Source: Diorhabda sublineata (Eukaryota; Arthropoda; Insecta; Coleoptera; Chrysomelidae). From it: 64,000 bases of DNA. Positions 11,523 to 22,637 of this stretch are shown here, one piece after another. The stretch is taken from contig NC_079480.1 in NCBI RefSeq assembly GCF_026230105.1, positions 21,556,488-21,620,487 of the forward strand, read 5' to 3'. Position 1 is the stretch's first letter. Each line of letters opens with the position of its first letter. Under the pieces are notes generated by a model. That model did not search any database. It was not told the origin of the DNA and worked only from the letters and a program-made list of their open reading frames with translations. A program made the position numbers and the translations under genes.

Positions 11523-13940
11523 TCATATATTTGAGTGAGTTTTCATCTAACTTTTTCAGGTATCATCGAATAACATCCATTGAAGCTCATTGAGGTCAAC
11601 TGTCAATTTGTGTTAATTGAAAATTTTCAAAGTTTATCTTCCTAATTTGAAGTCGAATTTCAACATTTCTTATATATTTGAGTGAGTTTGCATCTAACTT
11701 TGTCAGATATCATCGAATAACATCCATTGAAGCCCATTGAGGTCAACTGGCACTTTGTGTTGATTGAAAATTTTCAAAGTCTATCTTCCCTAATTTGAAG
11801 TCGAATTTCAACATTTCTCATATATTTGAGTGAGTTTTCATCTAACTTTTTCAGGTATCATCGAATAACATCCATTGAAGCTCATTGAGGTCAACTGTCA
11901 ATTTGTGTTAATTGAAAATTTTCAAAGTTTATCTTCCTAATTTGAAGTCGAATTTCAACATTTCTTATATATTTGAGTGAGTTTGCATCTAACTTTGTCA
12001 GATATCATCGAATAACATCCATTGAAGCTCATTGAGGTCAACTGTCACTTTGTGTTAATTGAAAATTTTCAAAGTCTCTCTTCCTAATTTGAAGTCAAAT
12101 TTCAACATTTCTCATATATTTGAGTGAGTTTGCAACTAATTTTTTCAGGTATCATCGAATAACATCCATTGAAGCTCATTGAGGTCAACTGTCAATTTGT
12201 GTTAATTGAAAATTTTCAAAGTTTATCTTCCTAATTTGAAGTCGAATTTCAACATTTCTTATATATTTGAGTGAGTTTGCATCTAACATTGTCAGATATC
12301 GTCGATTAACCTCCTTTGAAGCCCATTGAGGTCAACTATCACTTTGTGTTAATTGAAAATTTTCAAAGTCTATCTTTCTAATTTGAAGTCAAATTTCAAC
12401 ATTTCTTATATATTTGAGTGAGTTTGCATCTAACTTTATCAGATATCATCGAATAACATCCATTGATGCTCATTGAGGTCAACTGTCACTTTGTGTTAAT
12501 TGAAAATTTTCAAAGTCTCTCTTCCTAATTTGAAGTCAAATTTCAACATTTCTCATATATTTGAGTGAGTTTTCATCTAACTTTTTCAGGTATCATCGAA
12601 TAACATCCATTGAAGCTCATTGAGGTCAACTGTCAATTTGTGTTAATTGAAAATTTTCAAAGTTTATCTTCCTAATTTGAAGTCGAATTTCAACATTTCT
12701 TATATATTTGAGTGAGTTTGCATCTAACTTTGTCAGATATCATCGAATAACATCCATTGAAGCCCATTGAGGTCAACTGGCACTTTGTGTTGATTGAAAA
12801 TTTTCAAAGTCTATCTTCCCTAATTTGAAGTCGAATTTCAACATTTCTCATATATTTGAGTGAGTTTTCATCTAACTTTTTCAGGTATCATCGAATAACA
12901 TCCATTGAAGCTCATTGAGGTCAACTGTCAATTTGTGTTAATTGAAAATTTTCAAAGTTTATCTTCCTAATTTGAAGTCGAATTTCAACATTTCTTATAT
13001 ATTTGAGTGAGTTTGCATCTAACTTTGTCAGATATCATCGAATAACATCCATTGAAGCCCATTGAGGTCAACTGGCACTTTGTGTTGATTGAAAATTTTC
13101 AAAGTCTATCTTCCCTAATTTGAAGTCGAATTTCAACATTTCTCATATATTTGAGTGAGTTTTCATCTAACTTTTTCAGGTATCATCGAATAACATCCAT
13201 TGAAGCTCATTGAGGTCAACTGTCAATTTGTGTTAATTGAAAATTTTCAAAGTTTATCTTCCTAATTTGAAGTCGAATTTCAACATTTCTTATATATTTG
13301 AGTGAGTTTGCATCTAACTTTGTCAGATATCATCGAATAACATCCATTGAAGCTCATTGAGGTCAACTGTCACTTTGTGTTAATTGAAAATTTTCAAAGT
13401 CTCTCTTCCTAATTTGAAGTCAAATTTCAACATTTCTCATATATTTGAGTGAGTTTGCAACTAATTTTTTCAGGTATCATCGAATAACATCCATTGAAGC
13501 TCATTGAGGTCAACTGTCAATTTGTGTTAATTGAAAATTTTCAAAGTTTATCTTCCTAATTTGAAGTCGAATTTCAACATTTCTTATATATTTGAGTGAG
13601 TTTGCATCTAACATTGTCAGATATCGTCGATTAACCTCCTTTGAAGCCCATTGAGGTCAACTATCACTTTGTGTTAATTGAAAATTTTCAAAGTCTATCT
13701 TTCTAATTTGAAGTCAAATTTCAACATTTCTTATATATTTGAGTGAGTTTGCATCTAACTTTATCAGATATCATCGAATAACATCCATTGATGCTCATTG
13801 AGGTCAACTGTCACTTTGTGTTAATTGAAAATTTTCAAAGTCTCTCTTCCTAATTTGAAGTCAAATTTCAACATTTCTCATATATTTGAGTGAGTTTTCA
13901 TCTAACTTTTTCAGGTATCATCGAATAACATCCATTGAAG
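11090..13940 (+). repeat. 1,325-bp tandem duplication containing the dimer blocks
   Basis: The rare marker GAGTTTGCAACTAATTTTTT lies at 12,126 and 13,451, and the dimer starts 11,221/11,516/11,811 reappear at 12,546/12,841/13,136; all offsets are 1,325 bp. That equals nine 147-bp monomers plus two single-C insertions. Copies match from about 11,090 to about 12,616 against 12,415 to 13,941. A small difference is CATTGATGCTC near 12,466 where the first copy has CATTGAAGCTC. Confidence 0.85.
11222..12026 (+). repeat. 295-bp dimer repeat, first block
   Basis: ACATTTCTCATATATTTGAG followed by TTTTCATC begins at 11,221, 11,516 and 11,811, exactly 295 bp apart. The dimer is one 148-bp monomer (extra C, TTCCCTAATT) plus one 147-bp monomer (GAGTTTTCATC with TTTTTCAGG). 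About 2.7 copies are present. The block is itself repeated 1,325 bp to the right. Confidence 0.88.
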
Positions 13941-16900
13941 CCCATTGAGGTCAACTGGCACTTTGTGTTGATTGAAAATTTTCAAAGTCTATCTTCCCTA
14001 ATTTGAAGTCGAATTTCAACATTTCTTATATATTGAGGTCGATTGTCAGTTTGTGTTGATTGAAAATTTTCAAAGTCTATCTTCCTAATTTGAAGTCGAA
14101 TTTAAACATTTCTTATATATTCGAGTGAGTTTGCATCTAACTTTGTCAGATATCGTCGATTAACCTCCATTGAAGCCCATTGAGGTCAACTGTCACTTTG
14201 TGTTGATTGAAGATTTTCAAACTCTATCTTCCTAATTTGAAGTCGAATTTCAACATTTCTTATATATTGAGGTCGATTGTCAGTTTGTGTTGATTGAAAA
14301 TTTTCAAAGTTTATCTTCCTAATTTGAAGTCGAATTCCAACATTTCTTATATATTTGAGTGAGTTCGCATCTACCTTTGTCAGATATCGTCGAATAACAT
14401 CCTTTGAAGCCCATTGAGGCAACTATCACTTTGTGTTAATTGAAAATTTTCAAAGTCTATCTTCCTAATTTGAAGCCGAATTTCAACATTTCTTATATAT
14501 TTGAGTGAGTTTGCATCTAACATTGTCAGATATCGTCGATTAACCTCCTTTGAAGCCCATTGAGGTCAACTATCACTTTGTGTTAATTGAAAATTTTCAA
14601 AGTCTATCTTCCTAATTTGAAGTCAAATTCCAACATTTCTTATATATTTGAGTGAGTTTGCATCTAACTTTATCAGATATCATCGAATAACATCCATTGA
14701 AGCTCATTGAGGTCAACTGTCACTTTGTGTTAATTGAAAATTTTCAAAGTCTCTCTTCCTAATTTGAAGTCAAATTTCAACATTTCTCATATATTTGAGT
14801 GAGTTTTCATCTAACTTTTTCAGGTATCATCGAATAACATCCATTGAAGCTCATTGAGGTCAACTGTCAATTTGTGTTAATTGAAAATTTTCAAAGTTTA
14901 TCTTCCTAATTTGAAGTCGAATTTCAACATTTCTTATATATTTGAGTGAGTTTGCATCTAACTTTGTCAGATATCATCGAATAACATCCATTGAAGCCCA
15001 TTGAGGTCAACTGGCACTTTGTGTTGATTGAAAATTTTCAAAGTCTATCTTCCCTAATTTGAAGTCGAATTTCAACATTTCTTATATATTGAGGTCGATT
15101 GTCAGTTTGTGTTGATTGAAAATTTTCAAAGTCTATCTTCCTAATTTGAAGTCGAATTTAAACATTTCTTATATATTTGAGTGAGTTTGCATCTAACTTT
15201 GTCAGATATCGTCGATTAACCTCCATTGAAGCCCATTGAGGTCAACTGTCACTTTGTGTTGATTGAAAATTTTCAAACTCTATCTTCCTAATTTGAAGTC
15301 GAATTTCAACATTTCTTATATATTTGAGTGAGTTTGCATCTAACTTTTTCAGATATCATCGAATTACATCCATTGAAGACCATTGAGGTCAACCGTCACT
15401 TTGTGTTAATTGAAAATTTTCAAAGTCTATCTTCCTTATTTGATGTCGAATTCCAACATTTCTTATTTATTTGAATGAGTTTGCATCTAACTTTATCAGA
15501 TATCATCCAATAACATCCAGTGAAGTTCATTGAGCTCAACTGTCACTTTGTGATAATTGAAAATTTTCAATGTCTATCTTCCTAATTTGAAGTCAAATTC
15601 CAACATTTCTTATATATTTGAGTGAGTTTGCATCTAACTTTATCAGATATCATCGAATAACATCCATTGAAGCTCATTGAGGTCAACTGTCACTTTGTGT
15701 TAATTGAAAATTTTCAAAGTCTCTCTTCCTAATTTGAAGTCAAATTTCAACATTTCTCATATATTTGAGTGAGTTTTCATCTAACTTTTTCAGGTATCAT
15801 CGAATAACATCCATTGAAGCTCATTGAGGTCAACTGTCAATTTGTGTTAATTGAAAATTTTCAAAGTTTATCTTCCTAATTTGAAGTCGAATTTCAACAT
15901 TTCTTATATATTTGAGTGAGTTTGCATCTAACTTTGTCAGATATCATCGAATAACATCCATTGAAGCCCATTGAGGTCAACTGGCACTTTGTGTTGATTG
16001 AAAATTTTCAAAGTCTATCTTCCCTAATTTGAAGTCGAATTTCAACATTTCTTATATATTGAGGTCGATTGTCAGTTTGTGTTGATTGAAAATTTTCAAA
16101 GTCTATCTTCCTAATTTGAAGTCGAATTTAAACATTTCTTATATATTTGAGTGAGTTTGCATCTAACTTTGTCAGATATCGTCGATTAACCTCCATTGAA
16201 GCCCATTGAGGTCAACTGTCACTTTGTGTTGATTGAAAATTTTCAAACTCTATCTTCCTAATTTGAAGTCGAATTTCAACATTTCTTATATATTTGAGTG
16301 AGTTTGCATCTAACTTTTTCAGATATCATCGAATTACATCCATTGAAGACCATTGAGGTCAACCGTCACTTTGTGTTAATTGAAAATTTTCAAAGTCTAT
16401 CTTCCTTATTTGATGTCGAATTCCAACATTTCTTATTTATTTGAATGAGTTTGCATCTAACTTTATCAGATATCATCCAATAACATCCAGTGAAGTTCAT
16501 TGAGCTCAACTGTCACTTTGTGATAATTGAAAATTTTCAATGTCTATCTTCCTAATTTGAAGTCGAATTTCAACATTTCTTATATATTTGAGTGAGTTTG
16601 CATCTAACGTTATCAGATATCATCGAATAACATCCATTGAAGTTCATTGAGCTCAACTGTCACTTTGTGATAATTGAAAATTTTCAAAGTCTATCTTCCT
16701 AATTTGAAGTTGAATTTCAACATTTCTCATTTATTTGAGTGAGTTTGCATCTAACTTTGTCAGATATCATCGAATAACATCCATTGAAGCCCATTTAGGT
16801 CAACTGTCACTTTGTGTTGATTGAAAATTTTCAAAGTATATCTTCCTAATTTGAAGTCGAATTTCAACATTTCTTATATATTTGAGTGAGTTTGCATCTA

Positions 16901-17703
16901 ACTTTGTCAGATATCGTCGAATAACATCCTTTGAAGCCCATTGAGGTCAATTGTCACTTTGTGATAATTGAAAATTTTCAATGTCTATCTTCCTAATTTG
17001 AAGTCGAATTTCAACTTTCCTTATATATTTGAGTGAGTTCGCATCTAACTTTGTCAGATATCATCGGATAACATCCATTGAAGCCCATTGAGGTCAACTG
17101 GCACTTTGTGTTGATTGAAAATTTTCAAAGTCTATCTTCCTAATTTGAAGTCGAATTTCAACATTTCTTATATATTGAGGTCGATTGTCAGTTTGTGTTG
17201 ATTGAAAATTTTCAAAGTCTATCTTCCTAATTTGAAGTCGAATTCCAACATTTCTCATATATTTGAGTGAGTTTGCATATAACTTTGTCAGATATCATCG
17301 AATAACATCCATTGAAGCCCATTGAGGTCAACTGTCACTTTGTGTTGATTGAAAATTTTCAAAGTCTATCTTCCTAATTTGAAGTCGAATTTCAACATTT
17401 CTTATATATTTGAGTGAGTTTGCATCTAACTTTGTCAGATATCGTCGATTAACCTCCTTTGAAGCCCATTGAGGTCAACTATCACTTTGTGTTAATTGAA
17501 AATTTTCAAAGTCTATCTTCCTAATTTGAAGTCAAATTTCAACATTTCTTATATATTTGAGTGAGTTTGTATCTAACTTCATCAGATATCATCGAATAAC
17601 ATCCATTGAAGTTCATTGAGCTCAACTGTCACTTTGTGATAATTGAAAATTTTCAAAGTCTATCTTCCTAATTTGATGTCGAATTCCAACATTTCTTATA
17701 TAT
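13262..17703 (+). repeat. Segmental duplication, copy A (about 4.4 kb)
   Basis: This block matches copy B (17,902-22,637) with an offset that changes in whole-monomer steps: 4,640 near 13,451, 4,787 near 14,204, 5,081 from about 14,401 to 16,790, and 4,934 after about 16,941. The homology is anchored by rare private changes present in both copies: GTTGATTGAAGATTTTC (14,204 and 18,991) and a one-base loss giving TTGAGGCAACTATC (near 14,417 and 19,498). The copies are separated by only about 200 bp of ordinary satellite. Confidence 0.85.
14601..16562 (+). repeat. 970-bp higher-order repeat, locus 2 (two tandem copies)
   Basis: AAGTCAAATTCC at 14,620 and 15,590 are 970 bp apart; the seven-unit order is the same as at 10.1-11.5 kb. 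The array ends at about 16,562, where the next unit reads AAGTCGAATTTC. It lies inside copy A of the large duplication, so locus 3 is its direct derivative or source. Confidence 0.88.
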
Positions 17704-17901
17704 TGAGGTCGATTGTCAGTTTGTGTTGATTGAAAATTTTCAAAGTCTATCTTCCTAATTTGAAGTCGAATTTAAACATTTCTTATATATTTGAGTGAGT
17801 TTGCATCTAACTTTGTCAGATATCGTCGATTAACCTCCATTGAAGCCCATTGAGGTCAACTGTCACTTTGTGTTGATTGAAAATTTTCAAACTCTATCTT
17901 C

Positions 17902-20900
17902 CTAATTTGAAGTCGAATTTCAACATTTCTTATATATTTGAGTGAGTTTGCATCTAACTTTATCAGATATCATCGAATAACATCCATTGAAGCTCATTGA
18001 GGTCAACTGTCACTTTGTGTTAATTGAAAATTTTCAAAGTCTCTCTTCCTAATTTGAAGTCAAATTTCAACATTTCTCATATATTTGAGTGAGTTTGCAA
18101 CTAATTTTTTCAGGTATCATCGAATAACATCCATTGAAGCTCATTGAGGTCAACTGTCAATTTGTGTTAATTGAAAATTTTCAAAGTTTATCTTCCTAAT
18201 TTGAAGTCGAATTTCAACATTTCTTATATATTTGAGTGAGTTTGCATCTAACATTGTCAGATATCGTCGATTAACCTCCTTTGAAGCCCATTGAGGTCAA
18301 CTATCACTTTGTGTTAATTGAAAATTTTCAAAGTCTATCTTTCTAATTTGAAGTCAAATTTCAACATTTCTTATATATTTGAGTGAGTTTGCATCTAACT
18401 TTATCAGATATCATCGAATAACATCCATTGATGCTCATTGAGGTCAACTGTCACTTTGTGTTAATTGAAAATTTTCAAAGTCTCTCTTCCTAATTTGAAG
18501 TCAAATTTCAACATTTCTCATATATTTGAGTGAGTTTTCATCTAACTTTTTCAGGTATCATCGAATAACATCCATTGAAGCTCATTGAGGTCAACTGTCA
18601 ATTTGTGTTAATTGAAAATTTTCAAAGTTTATCTTCCTAATTTGAAGTCGAATTTCAACATTTCTTATATATTTGAGTGAGTTTGCATCTAACTTTGTCA
18701 GATATCATCGAATAACATCCATTGAAGCCCATTGAGGTCAACTGGCACTTTGTGTTGATTGAAAATTTTCAAAGTCTATCTTCCCTAATTTGAAGTCGAA
18801 TTTCAACATTTCTTATATATTGAGGTCGATTGTCAGTTTGTGTTGATTGAAAATTTTCAAAGTCTATCTTCCTAATTTGAAGTCGAATTTAAACATTTCT
18901 TATATATTCGAGTGAGTTTGCATCTAACTTTGTCAGATATCGTCGATTAACCTCCATTGAAGCCCATTGAGGTCAACTGTCACTTTGTGTTGATTGAAGA
19001 TTTTCAAACTCTATCTTCCTAATTTGAAGTCGAATTTCAACATTTCTTATATATTGAGGTCGATTGTCAGTTTGTGTTGATTGAAAATTTTCAAAGTCTA
19101 TCTTCCTAATTTGAAGTCAAATTTCAACATTTCTTATATATTTGAGTGAGTTTGCATCTAACTTTATCAGATATCATCGAATAACATCCATTGAAGCTCA
19201 TTGAGGTCAACTGTCACTTTGTGTTAATTGAAAATTTTCAAAGTCTATCTTCCTAATTTGAAGTCAAATTTCAACATTTCTCATATATTTGAGTGAGTTT
19301 GCAACTAATTTTTTCAGGTATCATCGAATAACATCCATTGAAGCTCATTGAGGTCAACTGTCAATTTGTGTTAATTGAAAATTTTCAAAGTTTATCTTCC
19401 TAATTTGAAGTCGAATTCCAACATTTCTTATATATTTGAGTGAGTTCGCATCTACCTTTGTCAGATATCGTCGAATAACATCCTTTGAAGCCCATTGAGG
19501 CAACTATCACTTTGTGTTAATTGAAAATTTTCAAAGTCTATCTTCCTAATTTGAAGCCGAATTTCAACATTTCTTATATATTTGAGTGAGTTTGCATCTA
19601 ACATTGTCAGATATCGTCGATTAACCTCCTTTGAAGCCCATTGAGGTCAACTATCACTTTGTGTTAATTGAAAATTTTCAAAGTCTATCTTCCTAATTTG
19701 AAGTCAAATTCCAACATTTCTTATATATTTGAGTGAGTTTGCATCTAACTTTATCAGATATCATCGAATAACATCCATTGAAGCTCATTGAGGTCAACTG
19801 TCACTTTGTGTTAATTGAAAATTTTCAAAGTCTCTCTTCCTAATTTGAAGTCAAATTTCAACATTTCTCATATATTTGAGTGAGTTTTCATCTAACTTTT
19901 TCAGGTATCATCGAATAACATCCATTGAAGCTCATTGAGGTCAACTGTCAATTTGTGTTAATTGAAAATTTTCAAAGTTTATCTTCCTAATTTGAAGTCG
20001 AATTTCAACATTTCTTATATATTTGAGTGAGTTTGCATCTAACTTTGTCAGATATCATCGAATAACATCCATTGAAGCCCATTGAGGTCAACTGGCACTT
20101 TGTGTTGATTGAAAATTTTCAAAGTCTATCTTCCCTAATTTGAAGTCGAATTTCAACATTTCTTATATATTGAGGTCGATTGTCAGTTTGTGTTGATTGA
20201 AAATTTTCAAAGTCTATCTTCCTAATTTGAAGTCGAATTTAAACATTTCTTATATATTTGAGTGAGTTTGCATCTAACTTTGTCAGATATCGTCGATTAA
20301 CCTCCATTGAAGCCCATTGAGGTCAACTGTCACTTTGTGTTGATTGAAAATTTTCAAACTCTATCTTCCTAATTTGAAGTCGAATTTCAACATTTCTTAT
20401 ATATTTGAGTGAGTTTGCATCTAACTTTTTCAGATATCATCGAATTACATCCATTGAAGACCATTGAGGTCAAACGTCACTTTGTGTTAATTGAAAATTT
20501 TCAAAGTCTATCTTCCTTATTTGATGTCGAATTCCAACATTTCTTATTTATTTGAATGAGTTTGCATCTAACTTTATCAGATATCATCCAATAACATCCA
20601 GTGAAGTTCATTGAGCTCAACTGTCACTTTGTGATAATTGAAAATTTTCAATGTCTATCTTCCTAATTTGAAGTCAAATTCCAACATTTCTTATATATTT
20701 GAGTGAGTTTGCATCTAACTTTATCAGATATCATCGAATAACATCCATTGAAGCTCATTGAGGTCAACTGTCACTTTGTGTTAATTGAAAATTTTCAAAG
20801 TCTCTCTTCCTAATTTGAAGTCAAATTTCAACATTTCTCATATATTTGAGTGAGTTTTCATCTAACTTTTTCAGGTATCATCGAATAACATCCATTGAAG

Positions 20901-22637
20901 CTCATTGAGGTCAACTGTCAATTTGTGTTAATTGAAAATTTTCAAAGTTTATCTTCCTAATTTGAAGTCGAATTTCAACATTTCTTATATATTTGAGTGA
21001 GTTTGCATCTAACTTTGTCAGATATCATCGAATAACATCCATTGAAGCCCATTGAGGTCAACTGGCACTTTGTGTTGATTGAAAATTTTCAAAGTCTATC
21101 TTCCCTAATTTGAAGTCGAATTTCAACATTTCTTATATATTGAGGTCGATTGTCAGTTTGTGTTGATTGAAAATTTTCAAAGTCTATCTTCCTAATTTGA
21201 AGTCGAATTTAAACATTTCTTATATATTTGAGTGAGTTTGCATCTAACTTTGTCAGATATCGTCGATTAACCTCCATTGAAGCCCATTGAGGTCAACTGT
21301 CACTTTGTGTTGATTGAAAATTTTCAAACTCTATCTTCCTAATTTGAAGTCGAATTTCAACATTTCTTATATATTTGAGTGAGTTTGCATCTAACTTTTT
21401 CAGATATCATCGAATTACATCCATTGAAGACCATTGAGGTCAACCGTCACTTTGTGTTAATTGAAAATTTTCAAAGTCTATCTTCCTTATTTGATGTCGA
21501 ATTCCAACATTTCTTATTTATTTGAATGAGTTTGCATCTAACTTTATCAGATATCATCCAATAACATCCAGTGAAGTTCATTGAGCTCAACTGTCACTTT
21601 GTGATAATTGAAAATTTTCAATGTCTATCTTCCTAATTTGAAGTCGAATTTCAACATTTCTTATATATTTGAGTGAGTTTGCATCTAACGTTATCAGATA
21701 TCATCGAATAACATCCATTGAAGTTCATTGAGCTCAACTGTCACTTTGTGATAATTGAAAATTTTCAAAGTCTATCTTCCTAATTTGAAGTCGAATTTCA
21801 ACATTTCTCATTTATTTGAGTGAGTTTGCATCTAACTTTGTCAGATATCATCGAATAACATCCATTGAAGCCCATTGAGGTCAATTGTCACTTTGTGATA
21901 ATTGAAAATTTTCAATGTCTATCTTCCTAATTTGAAGTCGAATTTCAACTTTCCTTATATATTTGAGTGAGTTCGCATCTAACTTTGTCAGATATCATCG
22001 GATAACATCCATTAAAGCCCATTGAGGTCAACTGGCACTTTGTGTTGATTGAAAATTTTCAAAGTCTATCTTCCTAATTTGAAGTCGAATTTCAACATTT
22101 CTTATATATTGAGGTCGATTGTCAGTTTGTGTTGATTGAAAATTTTCAAAGTCTATCTTCCTAATTTGAAGTCGAATTCCAACATTTCTCATATATTTGA
22201 GTGAGTTTGCATATAACTTTGTCAGATATCATCGAATAACATCCATTGAAGCCCATTGAGGTCAACTGTCACTTTGTGTTGATTGAAAATTTTCAAAGTC
22301 TATCTTCCTAATTTGAAGTCGAATTTCAACATTTCTTATATATTTGAGTGAGTTTGCATCTAACTTTGTCAGATATCGTCGATTAACCTCCTTTGAAGCC
22401 CATTGAGGTCAACTATCACTTTGTGTTAATTGAAAATTTTCAAAGTCTATCTTCCTAATTTGAAGTCAAATTTCAACATTTCTTATATATTTGAGTGAGT
22501 TTGTATCTAACTTCATCAGATATCATCGAATAACATCCATTGAAGTTCATTGAGCTCAACTGTCACTTTGTGATAATTGAAAATTTTCAAAGTCTATCTT
22601 CCTAATTTGATGTCGAATTCCAACATTTCTTATATAT
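17902..22637 (+). repeat. Segmental duplication, copy B (about 4.7 kb)
   Basis: This is the partner of copy A. Relative to A it has one extra monomer near 18.6-18.75 kb, two extra monomers near 19.1-19.4 kb, and lacks one monomer near 21.87 kb. The net gain is 294 bp, exactly two units. Such indels of exact unit multiples after a segmental copy are what unequal exchange or slipped pairing between near-identical monomers produces. Confidence 0.85.
19682..21643 (+). repeat. 970-bp higher-order repeat, locus 3 (two tandem copies)
   Basis: AAGTCAAATTCC starts at 19,701 and 20,671, again 970 bp apart, inside copy B of the large duplication. One private difference from locus 2 is GGTCAAACGTCAC near 20,470, where the other copies read GGTCAACCGTCAC. 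The right end grades into the 1,849-bp repeat. Confidence 0.88.

Noticed and set aside
14186..14422. Minus-strand open frame of 78 residues with two copies of a YIRNV...IRLQIRKI motif
   Set aside because: It is plain satellite read in reverse. It would start at TTG, not ATG, opened by a one-base deletion near 14,417, and its internal repeat is just the tandem unit passing through an 87-bp element. The duplicate of this place near 19.0-19.5 kb has two extra monomers inserted and does not preserve it.
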